This document shows positions 24,101 to 36,100 of a stretch of 64,000 nucleotides of DNA, in pieces; position 1 is the first letter of the stretch, and every line of letters starts with the position of its first letter. The position numbers and the translations under genes are program-made. The DNA comes from Nocardia spumae (GTDB lineage Bacteria > Actinomycetota > Actinomycetes > Mycobacteriales > Mycobacteriaceae), in contig NZ_JAJFZL010000001.1 of NCBI RefSeq assembly GCF_020733635.1, positions 1,178,001 to 1,242,000 on the forward strand. The letters run 5' to 3'. The notes below the pieces were generated by a model. The model did no database searches, was not told the DNA's origin, and worked only from the letters and a program-made list of their open reading frames with translations.

Positions 24101-27100
24101 CGATATCGTCCGGTCGGAGCGCATCTCGACCTCGATGGTGCGGACCGAGCCCATCGGGATGTGGAATACGCGGCGGCCGTCCGCCATCGCCTGTCCGGTG
24201 AACCTCGAAACCGGTCGACGCGCAGCCGACCTGTGGACACCGGCCTTGTCGGCGAGCGCGGACGCGAACACGCCCACCGCCTCGATTTGCTGAGTGGCCC
24301 AAAGTTGGTCGGTGACCGGCCAATCCGCGGTGACGAGTGGCACGACGCGGTCCGGCTCGCCGGTATGCGATGCGGTCTGCTGTGTATTCGGCTGTCCGTC
24401 GCGTCGCGGGCGAACGGCGCTGACATCGTCGCCCCCGCGGGGGTCGTCGGCGAACACCAGCCAGGGGTTGTCCAGCTGACCGGGGAGCACAGCGGGGGCG
24501 CGGTCGTTCACCACACCGCCGAATGGGTCGTAGCTTTCCACGCCGGGCGCGGTGCCCCGCCCCCGCTGCCGAGCGCCGCCGGATCGAGGCTTACCGTCAT
24601 CGCGGGGGCGAGCGTTGTCCCCGTTGACGCCCTCGGCGGAGCCCGGTCGTGAATTGTCCCGTTGTCCGGGGACGATCGGGGCCAGGCGGTTGTCCGCTGG
24701 ACTGGCCGGAAGAGGCCCTCTCTCCCGGTTCACGGTGTGCTCGTCGTCGCCGCGCGCGGCCGGCACCCGCCTGCGTACCGCCAGGCCGTCACTGACATCG
24801 AGCAGCTGCTGGGCCGTGGCACGGCAGGAGTCGCAGTCCTGAAGATGGGCATCGACTCTGCTGTCGGCCCGCTCGGGCAGTGTCCTTCGTGCCCACGCGC
24901 CGAGCTTGTCCACAGTGTCGCGGCATGATTCGTCCGGGTCTTGCGGAAGGTGCGCTCGCAGGTAAGCCGCTCGTAACTCCTCGAATGCCCGGTGCCGCGC
25001 CACGGTGGCGGCATTGGCGGTGGGCACGCCGATGAGCTGGGCGAGCTCCGCGGCCGGTAGGTCGGGGTTGAGCAGGATTGTCAAAGCCCGCTCGGACACT
25101 GTGGCAAGCGCCCGCCGGACGAGTTTTCGTTCGGCGTCTTCGACTGCCGTATCGACGAAGGAAACACCTCGGTCATAGACCGACATGTCCTCGCTCAATG
25201 TGATTCGTTCGCTGTAGCTCTTCTGCATCGTGAAGGCGTGCCTGCGCAGTGCGGTCAGCACATATGCCCGGAACGCGGTGTCGGGCCCCGAACCGCGAAC
25301 CAGGGCTGCCAACGTTGCGGTGAACGCGTGAGACACCAGCTCGTCCGCGTCCGTGTGCCGGAAATGGCTCCGCGCGTGCCGCCGCACGGCGTCGATATGG
25401 CGCTCGAACAGCGTGCCGAACGCTTGTTTGTCACCGTTGCGTACAGCGGCCATCAGTTCGACATCGTCGCGCGGGTCGTTGTCGGCAGGTGTTGGTGTGC
25501 GCGGGCGCTGCGCCGGTATCACCGTACCTTCGGGGCGCGGGGAATCGGTGCTCTCGGATGCCGCCGTGTCCGGTGCGGCCGGCGTGGACTCCGGCCCCCG
25601 AACCGTCTGGTCCGGAATGAAATCCAACCGGTCGCGGGACGAGTCGTCACCGGTCTCGGCGCGCCCGAGGCGGGTGGTGGGGCCAGGTGCAGGTTGCCCG
25701 TCGACGGCCGCCGGTTGCGTGCGGGGACCGATGAAGATCTCGGGCATGCCGTCGGCCGTGTAGACGATGGCATGGAAGGTCGCGCCCCGCAGCCCTTGTT
25801 CCCGGAGCTCGGCAAGACGTGCGAGCGCTGCGTCACCCCGCAGATCGTGTTCGACGAGCTCGCCGTCGCGATCGGGCCGCACCTCGTGCAACCGAAGTCC
25901 GTCGGCGTCCGTGGTCAGCGTGAGGGTGTGGCCGTCGATGTGGTCTTCCCGCGCCTGCGGTGCCTGCACGGTCAGCAGCGCCAGGGCGGCGGGATCGTCG
26001 GATTCGGTGATGCGGGAGACGAATTCGTCGAGGGTGCCGTCCGTCCATCCGCCGTTCGCGTATTGGGCCAACTCGCGAGGGTGCAAGCCGGTGTATTGGA
26101 GGATGGCCATGGTGTCGGCGTCCGGCATCCGGGCCGGGGTGCTGATGAAATGGCCGCGGATGAAGGCGAGTTCGGAGACACCGCAGCGAGCGGGCACCAT
26201 GGACGCGCCCCACACGGACCCGGATTCGAGTGCCGATTGCACCTCGGCATCGACTTCCGAGTCTGTATCTACCTCCGCGCCACGGGCTTTCGATGATGTC
26301 GCGCCGTGCCGCGCGCGCAACCGCAGGCGCTTACCCCGCGGGCGTGCCGGCTCCGCATTGACGGCGCGTTCTGCCAGATCGCCACGTCCGATCAGGACCC
26401 AGCCGAGATTGTCCAGTCCGCGTCCGGGCGCCCGTCCGTCCTCGTCCGCCCACAGGTAGTAGGAGGAGTGCGGGGTGACTACGTAGCGATCCTTCAGCGT
26501 GGATTGTGCTGCGCCGCCAGGTACTTCGGTGGTGAGCGAGGCCGCGCCGAAAATGGCCGCCGCCGGGCTGATGCCGTGGCCGGCATTGGCGAATCGGCCA
26601 CGCCTGCCGGCTGATTGGGCGCCGACATTGGCGACCGGATCCGCCTTCTCCCACATCACGTACACCGGCACGCCGAAATCATCGGCATGCGTCACGCGAC
26701 GACCGGCCCCGGGAGAACCGGTGAGAATGACCTGGTCGACTTCGCCGGCCAGCCGTGGATCGCCCAAAGCGTCCACTGCCGCGTTACACAGGGTGGTCGA
26801 ACCGTAACTGTGGCCGATAGCGTTGTGCAGCACCGGTACCGGTGCTCCGTCGGGCTGTTGCCCGTAATACTCGCGGGTGGCGTTGAACGCCGCGATTTCG
26901 TGGGCCACGATCTCACCGCCTTCCTCGGCCATCCGCGGTGAGGCAACGGAGAGGTCGGTGGGGCACTGAAAGCCGATGTCGAGGATCGTGGCCACCGAGG
27001 CGCCGGTCGCCCGTCGAGTCGTGATCTCGTACAGGGCCTGCGCGGGAGCGGAACGGCGATGCAGTGTCCGGACCGTGGTCTGGAAGCCGTTCATCATCCG

Positions 27101-30100
27101 GTTCACGATCGCGGCGGAGTCCGCATTGCCGATCGACACGATCACGCGTCCGTTGCCATCGTCAGCTTCGGCGTCGAAGGCGAGTAGCTGGACCGGCGGA
27201 CGACCCGACAGCTTCGCGGCATCGTCCTCGATCGCCATCAGCTGGTGGCGGACGGCGACGAGATTGCGCAACTCCGCGAATTCGGCCTGGGTGAGCGTGG
27301 GATCGGGAACCATGGCCCGCAACTCGGCGGCGGTGCGCTGCACGAGGGCCCGGGCGCGTTCGAGACCGCCGGCCTCCGCGGCGATCGAAGGTTCGTCGGC
27401 CACCGGCCGGCGCAGCAGGAAATGCCGGATCTTACGATCGACCGACAGCCGGTTCGCCCTGTCCCGTACCTCGTAGGGAATGCCGTCGGCGTTCCCGATC
27501 CAGTGCGGATACGTGCGCAGCAGTGCGAATTGCCCATCGGACAGGCCGAGTTCGATCTGCAGGGCCGGCAGGCCGGGACGGTCGGGGAGGCCGGTGTTCA
27601 GTTCCTCCCACCACTGCGCGACCTTGCCGGTGTGCGCGCGGGCGGCGGCGGTGACCTTGTCGGCGGCCACGGTCTGCACCAGGGTCTGCTCGTCGGCATT
27701 CGGTCCGAAATACCGGCGGAGTCCGGTCAGCGCGCTGTCGGCCAGGCGCCGTTCGGCATCGGTCGGATCGGAATCGGCCAGTGGTGTGGCGGGAAGAACC
27801 GGTGCGGCAACGGGTTCAGTCTTCTTACCGCGAGCGGCTCCGTGTTCGCCGAACATGTGCACGACCGGCAGCTGTTCGACGGCGCGGCGACCGGTACGTG
27901 GCCGGATGCCCTCGTCCAACGGGGATGCGGGCACCGAGCCGGAGGCCGGCGCCGGTTCGGCGGTCCGCACTCGTGGTGCGGTAGCGGACGTGCCGACGTG
28001 CGGTACGGCGACCCCCGTGGTCACGACGCCCCGTTCGATTCGGAAAGTGCCGGACATGCGGACCGGTCCGGTCGCCGTGGCGACCCGGGCGTCGAACCGT
28101 CCGGTGGTGCCGTCCGGCCCCGGATGCACTGTGACGGTGATCTGCCGGGGATTCGGTGTGGTCCCGTCCAGCCGAGTCCGCACCCGGGCCAGATTCGCTG
28201 TGGCCGAGGCCAGTACCTGCTCCCAGCGCACTGCGTCGAATTGCGCTGTGAGAGCGGCCACATGGGATAGTTCGCGTTTCGTCGCGGGGGGTTCGGCATC
28301 GGTGGTTTGCCGGTGGTGTGGCCGGGCGTCGAGGCCGATCGCGCTGAACTGGGTGGCATCCGCGATCGCGACCGCGGTGAATCCGTCCGTCTCGGCGATA
28401 TCGCCGACGAGCCGAGCCGGCCACAGCGGCCTGCCGTCGGCATCCAGCTCGATGGGTGCGTTCGCCAGGCCGGCCTGTTGCAGCGCGCGTACGGTGTTGC
28501 GCCAGACATTCAGGCTGGAATTGCCGGTGTCGTCGAAGGATTCGCTGGTGTGCGCCTGTGGCGGCAGGAGGCCGCGCATCGGTGCGGCGGTGGACGCTTC
28601 CGGTGAACCGATGTGGTGCGCGGTAGTTTCCGGGCTCGTGCCGAACGGCTCGCCGGCACCGGTGAGCGCAGTGTCCACCTGAAGGAATGCCTGCGCCAAT
28701 TCGATGCCGAGTGCCTGCTTCGCGGTGAGCGTTCCCGCGCGATGCCGTTCCAGCAGTCCGCTGAGAACGATCTCCACACGCCGCCGGCTGAACTCCGCCA
28801 GCGCCGCACCGCCGACTCTGGTCAACTCCGCTTGCAGAGCGCTGCGGAGCGCGCGCTGCTGCGCGAACCACTCCGCCACGGTGGAGACCTGGCCCGCAGC
28901 GTGCGGCCCCGTCGGTTCGGTCGCGGCCCTCCCCAGGTTCCCCTGATCGGTACCGGTGGAGTCGGTGAGGGAGGACGGCCGGGACGTCGAGGTAGGTAGC
29001 TGTGGTATGTCGGAGAATAGCGATACCTCTTCGACGAGTATCCGTCCGGAAAGGTCGACCTGCAGGAGTACGACCGGGAACTCGGCCGCGCGGTCGTAAT
29101 CGTCTGCGCGCATGAGCAGTTCGGTACGGAATGTGTCGTGATTGTACCGGAGGCCGTCGGGCGACTTCGTGATCGCCCTGATCGCCAGATCCTCCGCCCG
29201 AGCCTTGGCCTGTTGCATATCGGCTTCGATCCGAGCCACCGCGTCGATACTCGCGGCCGACAGGATCGGAGCCAGCTCGAGGTTGTGCTCGGCTGCCTTG
29301 TCTTCGATTCGCTGCCGCAGCAACCGCAGGTCCAGTTCGCCCGCGGCTGCTCCGGCGCGCGTCCACTCGCCGAGCCCCAACATGTCCGCGATGCCGTCGG
29401 CGATCAGCGCGTCGCGAATCGACTCCAGTCGGCGCATGCGCTCTCGTGCCAGGTCACCCAGCTGCTGAATCTGTTGTGCCAGCTCTCCGGTTGGCACGTG
29501 GGGGTGTTCGATGAAATGCGGGGCGGATTGTTCGACGGCCGCACCGGCTGCGTCCGGGTCGATGCCGAACCACATGCCGCGTTGCCGATCGACGAGGCGC
29601 GCGATTTCGTCGAATGTGAAAGGCGCGCCGTAGGGCACTGCGAACGCTCCCGGCTGGGTGCGCCTGCCGTCTTGCTGGGATTCGGTCAGGGCGCGCCAGG
29701 AACGAGCGAATGCCACTGCCGGACCATCGGCGGTGGCGGTCGGGCGTGGTCCCGATGGCGCGGGGATCGGCCCCCGGTCGGCCGCGCGCCGGCGCGCTAC
29801 CTCGTTGCGACGGGCGGCATCACGCCACACTTCGACCGGTGTGAGTCCCCGCAGCAGTGCTTGCAGGGCGTAGGCCGGATGTGTGAAGTCCGCGGGTGCG
29901 CTCATACCGAAGGCGACGTTCGCCTCGGCCAGCGCTTCGATCGGATTGAAAACCGCGCGGTCACCCAGCTGTGGAGCCGCCGGCACGCCCGAGCCGCGCT
30001 GTGCCTGCTTGTGGCGTGCCAGATCCTGGAGGAGCAAAGCCTCCCTCGGATCCCCGGAGATCGCTTTCCACCATGCTGCGAAGACTTCTGATAATGGGAT

Positions 30101-33100
30101 GTTTCCGTCCGGGTGGGCGTCCTCCAGTGCGGACATATCGAAGTCGAATCCGGGTTTGTCTTTCGGCTGCGTCAGCCAATGCCGAAACGCTTCGTAGATC
30201 CGATCGTTCGGATGCGCGGTCTTTTTCCCCAGGCTGTATCGATCGAGTTGATCCAGCCAGTCTTCGAAAGTGACATCGGCGGGTATGGACGGGAAATGTC
30301 CAAGAGTCTGCGAGTCATTCTCGGTCCAGACGCCTAGATCTTCGGTTCGGTGGGATCGTTCCGGATTCTTCAGGCTCTCGAAATATGTCAGCAGGTACCC
30401 GAATGCCTTGGCCTCGATTGATTCCAGAATCTCCTGTCGATCGAAGCTGCGCGCCTTCTGGTCTCGGAGATGGACGATTTCGTGCCGGACTGTGGCGTAG
30501 AGGAGGTCACCTGTCGGATAGTGCCTGAACCCGTTCTCTCCAGGTTGCGAGTAAGTTCCCTTGAACTGCATCTCGTTGAGCACGATCACGCGCACATCGG
30601 GAGCTACCCCCAGTCGTCCCGAGATGGCATCGCTTCCGGGGGCCATCGGAGCGATAACCAGCACATCGATCCCGAAATCCGGATTCGCATGCAGCGATTT
30701 CAACAGGGCTTTTCGCTCGGCAAGTGAAGAATCTACGGTGATACCGTGCTTGTACAGCTCGAAGATCTCGTCGTACTCATCGATGATCGCGCTTCGGACC
30801 GAGAGCGCGGATTCGACCGATAGCTTCTCCAGGCCGAGCACCTCGATGCCGAACGTATCGAATATCTCGCCGGCGATGGCCCTGTTGATGTCACGCGCCG
30901 TCGCGGCCTTCGCTTCGGCGTCGTCCCGCGGTGATCCGGCCCCGGTCTCGTCCGCCGGCCGGTCGGCGCCGAGGTCGTCCTGGCCCAGCGGGCCGAGCAC
31001 CTTCCCGTCTGTACGCGGTGCTTTCAGGCTGGGGTCGTGCGGGTGGAGGTTGGTGAGATTGTCTTCCTCATCGGTGGTGAGGTAGGCGACGAATGCCTCT
31101 TCGATGTCCGGGTAGGACTGTGTGTATTCGTCGATCACGCGTACCCGGGGGATACGGTCGGGGTCGCTCGGATCGGTGTGGGGGTCGTCCGGGTTGCTGA
31201 TATTGGTGTCGAAAACGACGACGTTGCCACCGCGCTTGTTGTCGGTGTTGGTGATGGTCAAGGAGTGCATATCCTTGCCGTCATCGAGGAGGACGACGGC
31301 GGTATCCGCTCCGCCCTCGAGGTTTCGAATATCGGCGACGACCCGACCGACGGGGTCCTCGGTGCCGGGCTCCATTGGGACGAGTTGGGTGGCGATGGCT
31401 CTGCGGAGGTGTTCCGCGCTCTTGTGCCATCTCCTGGGTTTGGTACCTGTTTCGAGGCCGAGTGCCCAGGTTGCTTGGGATGTCTGGTTGATGCAGTCCA
31501 GTAGCCGCCGGGCTTTGAACAGCCGCCGGTACAGCGACCAGCCGGCCACGGTGCCGAATGCCACCGCGGTCGATGCGCTGGCAGCCTGGTTTCCGAGCAG
31601 CACTATCGTGCCCCCGGCAGCCAATGGACCCAACGCGTTCGCACCCCGATTGAGCGCGGTGCCAATGGATCTCACCCGCGCCCGCACGTCGGGCGGTGTC
31701 GTCTTGTTCAGGTATGTACTCAGCTGTGGCCCGGCCATACCGAGGGCCGCCCACGTGGCGGCCAGTCCTGCCGATGCCGCCCAGGGGCCCGTGGTGGTTG
31801 CCGCGAGTATCGCGGGGACGCCGAGTCCGGCCAATCTGGTCGTGAGCAGTGTGTCGAGACTGGTCTTCTCCAGCCACCGCTTGGGGATCAGATTTCCGAC
31901 CACACCTCCTAGCGGGGTGATCAACAACGCTGTTCCCTGCTGCCACAGCGGAAGACCTGAGTTGGTCAGCAGTGACGTGTATTGCAGCCCCTGCACTCCC
32001 AGATACAGATTTGCGACGGCCTGATTGGCGGTGAAACGCCGCCGAACCGGAGAATTCCGGACGGTGCGCATCCCCTCGGCGACAGACTCCCGCACGCTTT
32101 GCTGTTTGTCCGCTTTCGGCTTGTTGTCGGCGTCGGGCATGCGCCGCACCGTCGTCAGATTCGCGACATTGGCACCCAGGCTGATGAGGGCAGCCGGCCA
32201 AGCGCCGGCGCTCAGTGCCGCGGGCGCCAGGCCGTTTCCGAGAATGCGGGTGATGTGCGTCTTCAGGTTGGTGAGGCGGTTCCACCCGAGCTGCGCGGGC
32301 CCGACCATCCCGATGAGCAGGTTGTCGGCGACACTGCCGTAAAGGACGGCAGCTCCCGCATTGACGAGTGTCGTTCCGATGAGGAAGGGAACGGTGTAGG
32401 TCGAACCGGCCGCCAGGTTCACTGCCGCGGCGCCGTCCACCAGCGCCGCCACGGCCAGCGTGCCGGTCATCAGCTTCTTGGGTTGGGCGTGGTCGGCCAG
32501 ATGTCCCGCGATCAGTGCGCCGCCGATGTACGGCAGCTGGGTCGCCCACCCGACAGCACCCGCCAGTCCCGGCCCGCCGTGCTGCATGAAGTACAGCGAC
32601 GTCACTGTCGACATGAGCTCGAAGCTGGCGTCGTTCAGGAACTCGGCGCCGATACGTACCCCTACGTAGGGCTTGTCGCGAACGAGGTGCAGCAGCGAAT
32701 CGTCGTTCGGGGCGGCCCCGGTCTCGTCCGGTTCCGTGTTCGCGGATTCCTGCGGATTCGGTTCGTGCTCCGGGGTTTCCGGTTCACGCGCGGGTGGTCC
32801 GGTGATGTCGGAGTCGAAGTCGGGGGCGATGTGAGATTGCTCTGGTGTGGTGTGGGGTGTGAGAGCGCCGTTCTCGGTGGGGTCGAAGTAGGCGATGTAG
32901 GTGTGTTCGGGGTTGGTGTAGGTGGCTTTCCAGTCGAAGTAGGGCCGGGCTTCGCCGCCGGTGAGCTGATCGTGGATGTAGGTGTTGGTGAGCCCGGTGG
33001 CCGGGTCCGTTTTGCGGGTGATGATGTAGGCGTGTGCGCGGGTGCCCTTGCCGACGATGGCGACGGCAAAGGTGCCGATGGGCTTGCCGCGAAGGTCGTC

Positions 33101-36100
33101 GACGGCCTTCTTCATCGGGTCGTCGGAACGGTCGGGCGTGGTGGGGGGCAGGTGTTGTAGTCCGGCGTTGGTGGCGCGCTGGAAGTGGATGGCTTTGCGT
33201 CCGGCCAGGGGGAGGACATCCAGGCCGTTCTGCCGGAGGATGTCGACGACCCAGGGCAAACACGTGCGGACCTCATCGGGGAGCTCTGTTGAACGGTCTG
33301 CGGCGCGCTGTGTCTTGCGTCGTGCGCTGCCGAGGTGGCTGTCCACGGTGTGCGGACTGACGCCCAGCTGTGCGGCGATCTCCCGGTTCGACAGACCTTG
33401 TTCCGACAACGCGAGGATCTGGCTTTCGCGATTCGTCAGGCGCGGCCGGCGGGGGGTGTCCTGCTCGCCGGGCAGTTCCCTCGGAAGTGCGACGGTGACC
33501 CCGTGACGCTCCGCCAGAAGATTGACCAAATCTCTTGCGGTCGACCACAGTACGGTCGAATCGGTCATCAGGTTCGTCGGATTGCCGGGTGTTGATGCCG
33601 GGCCGGGGCGGGCGGGCAGGAATACGTCGAGTCGCCGCCGCCGATTGAGGGGTAGCGCTGCCAGGACGCGGCGCAGTTCGTCGGTGGAGACCTGTGCCAA
33701 TATCTGAGCGACGGCGGACTCTTCGTTCAGGCCGGCGCTCCGCACTACGAAATCGCGGAATCGGCGGAGGAATTCGGCTGCCGGGCGGTGCTCGCTGATC
33801 ACATTGCGCGCGACGGTGTCGACCCATTCCGCCACGCTCCGGTCGCTGGTCGCGGGAGGACGCGACGCGCGCGCCCAGAATTCCGCGGCTATCCGCGGCG
33901 CCGATGCCTCGCCGATTTCGGTTGCCGCAAGCCGGAATACCGTGTCGGCGAAGTACTGTCGAATCTCGTCTGCGGTGAGGGCCGGCCAGTTGCTCGCGCC
34001 GGTGACGGTGTGGCGGCCCGGACGGACGGCCAGGTAGCCTTCGTCGCGCAATACCCGGTACGCGCGCCGGACGGCATTGACCCGTTCGGGATCGAACAGT
34101 CGCATCAGCAGGCGCGTAGAGGGTAGTGACAGTCCTTCCCGCAGCCCATTGGTCACAATCGATCGGCGCAGTGCGTCCACCAGCCTGTTGCGCCACTGTG
34201 CCCGAGCCGTCTGCGGGTCCGAGGTGGCCTGTTCGATGATCGACAGGACGTCATCGGTCCCGGCCTCGGACAAGGCGGCCGCGAGCTGGGCCCTCGTGTA
34301 GGTCGCCAGTACCGCGTCCTCGCGCGAGTGCACACCCAGATTGGTGTAGATCCGGTCCAAATGGACGCGGACGGTCTCCTCCGAAATCTTCTGGTCGGCC
34401 GCGATCTGCTCATTCGTCTGCCCGATAGCTACCAGGTGGAGAATCCGGGATTGCTGTGCCGTGAGAGCGTCTGCCGTGGCGTTCGCTTCGTCCTCGTGCG
34501 ACCAGTCGGCGTCGTTGACATCCACGTACCCCGCACGAATACCTACGGCCACCATTCCGGTCCGTGCGTCGACCCCGAAGATCTCTCCCACCGCCGCCAG
34601 ACGACGCCGCACGCTGTCCTTCCCAGCGGCCAGACCTCGGGTGGCGGGATGTGTTCGAGCGATGGCGTCGTTCGGCAGGCCCTTCGCGGCCAGCACCAGC
34701 ATCTCGTGTGCGTCGGTGGGCAGCACAGGCGCAACGGGTACCGGCATCGCCGGAAGCTCCGAGACGTCGAGCAGACCGCGGCGCACCGCTTCCGACACCG
34801 CCGCGACCGGATTCGCTACCCGGAGCTTCCGCACGATCTGCCCGGTGTGTCGCGTCACGGTGCCGGGAGACCAGCCGGTGCTGCGGACGATCGCGGCTCT
34901 CGACAGTCCCTGGGCGTTCATTCGGAGGACCGTCAGCTCGGGCGCACTCAGGTTGTCGTGTGTCCCAGGGACCGAGTTCTCGTGTGCCAGTGACCTGGCC
35001 AGGCGGCGTAGCGCACCCGCGGTTGCCGTTCGCACCGCCGCGGGTGACAGGGCAGGAGCCGTCCAGCCCCGCGTACTCAACACCCGCGCGGCCTCCGCGG
35101 GCGACAGGCCCCGTTGGTAGGTGAGCTCCAGGATGCTCTGCTGGATCGGGCTCAGTCGACGGAAGTGTTCGTCGAACTGCGAGGCGGTCGCCCCACCCAA
35201 TGATTCGGCGATCGGATCCGACTCGTCGGCATGTTCGAGTTCGCGGTACGCGGTCGTCAGACCGTCGCGCAACCGCGGATGTTCCGCCTGTCGGTCGGCC
35301 TGCCGCTGCGGTGGGTTGCCGAACCAGGGTGTGCCGTCCGGTCGGTGGTTGAAAGCTATTGCGCCATCGGGGATTCCCCCGTGCATGGGCATGACTCCGC
35401 CGCGGCGACGCGGCTGTTTCGCGGGAATCGCATGCAGATCGCCGGGGTTGGGAGCCGGGACGTAGTGTTCGACGGCACCGCCCGCGGTGGGCGATCCACC
35501 GCCTCGCCGCCGCGACGGATCGGAAGTGGATGTGCCGGTGCCCGTGCCGTCCTCGACGGTCGACGCGTTGTCCGGCCTCGCGGTCGCCGCGTAGCGCGCG
35601 GGGCCCTGGAGCAGGACGGCGGTGAGATTGTCGTTGGTCTGCTGCGCGGCGAGCGCACCCTGGATATATGCCTGCGCCGCAGCGATCAAGGTGCCCGACC
35701 TGGCGTAATCCTGGGCGACCTGCTCGGCTACCGATGCCGCGGTACTACGAGGATTCGACGGGCTGCCCGCGAGGTGTTTGATCGGTCCGTCGGTGAACAG
35801 GCCCACGATTCCGGGACCGGTGACATCGAATACCTGGGGCTGTGGCGGCTGCCATTCCCGTGCCCAGCCCTTACCGAGGCCGGTGAGCGGCTTGTCGGCC
35901 TCCGGGCGGCCCATGGCTTCGCGCTCGGTGTCGCCGAACAACTCCATGTACTGCCGCACGTAGGTGTCGGGCTCGGTGAGTTCCCGGGAGTCGCTGTCGT
36001 CCAAGGGAATCCATACCGCACGCGCATCTCCCCGAGAATCGGTGATGACCTGGGTGGGTGTCACCAATGCCACCACGATGGTGGCTTTGGGAGAGTCCAC

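Noticed and set aside
24050..24110. EF-hand-like loop (DANHDHVIEFDN)
   Set aside because: Asp/Asn spacing is suggestive, but the canonical Gly at position 6 and Glu at position 12 are missing, and there is no partner hand.
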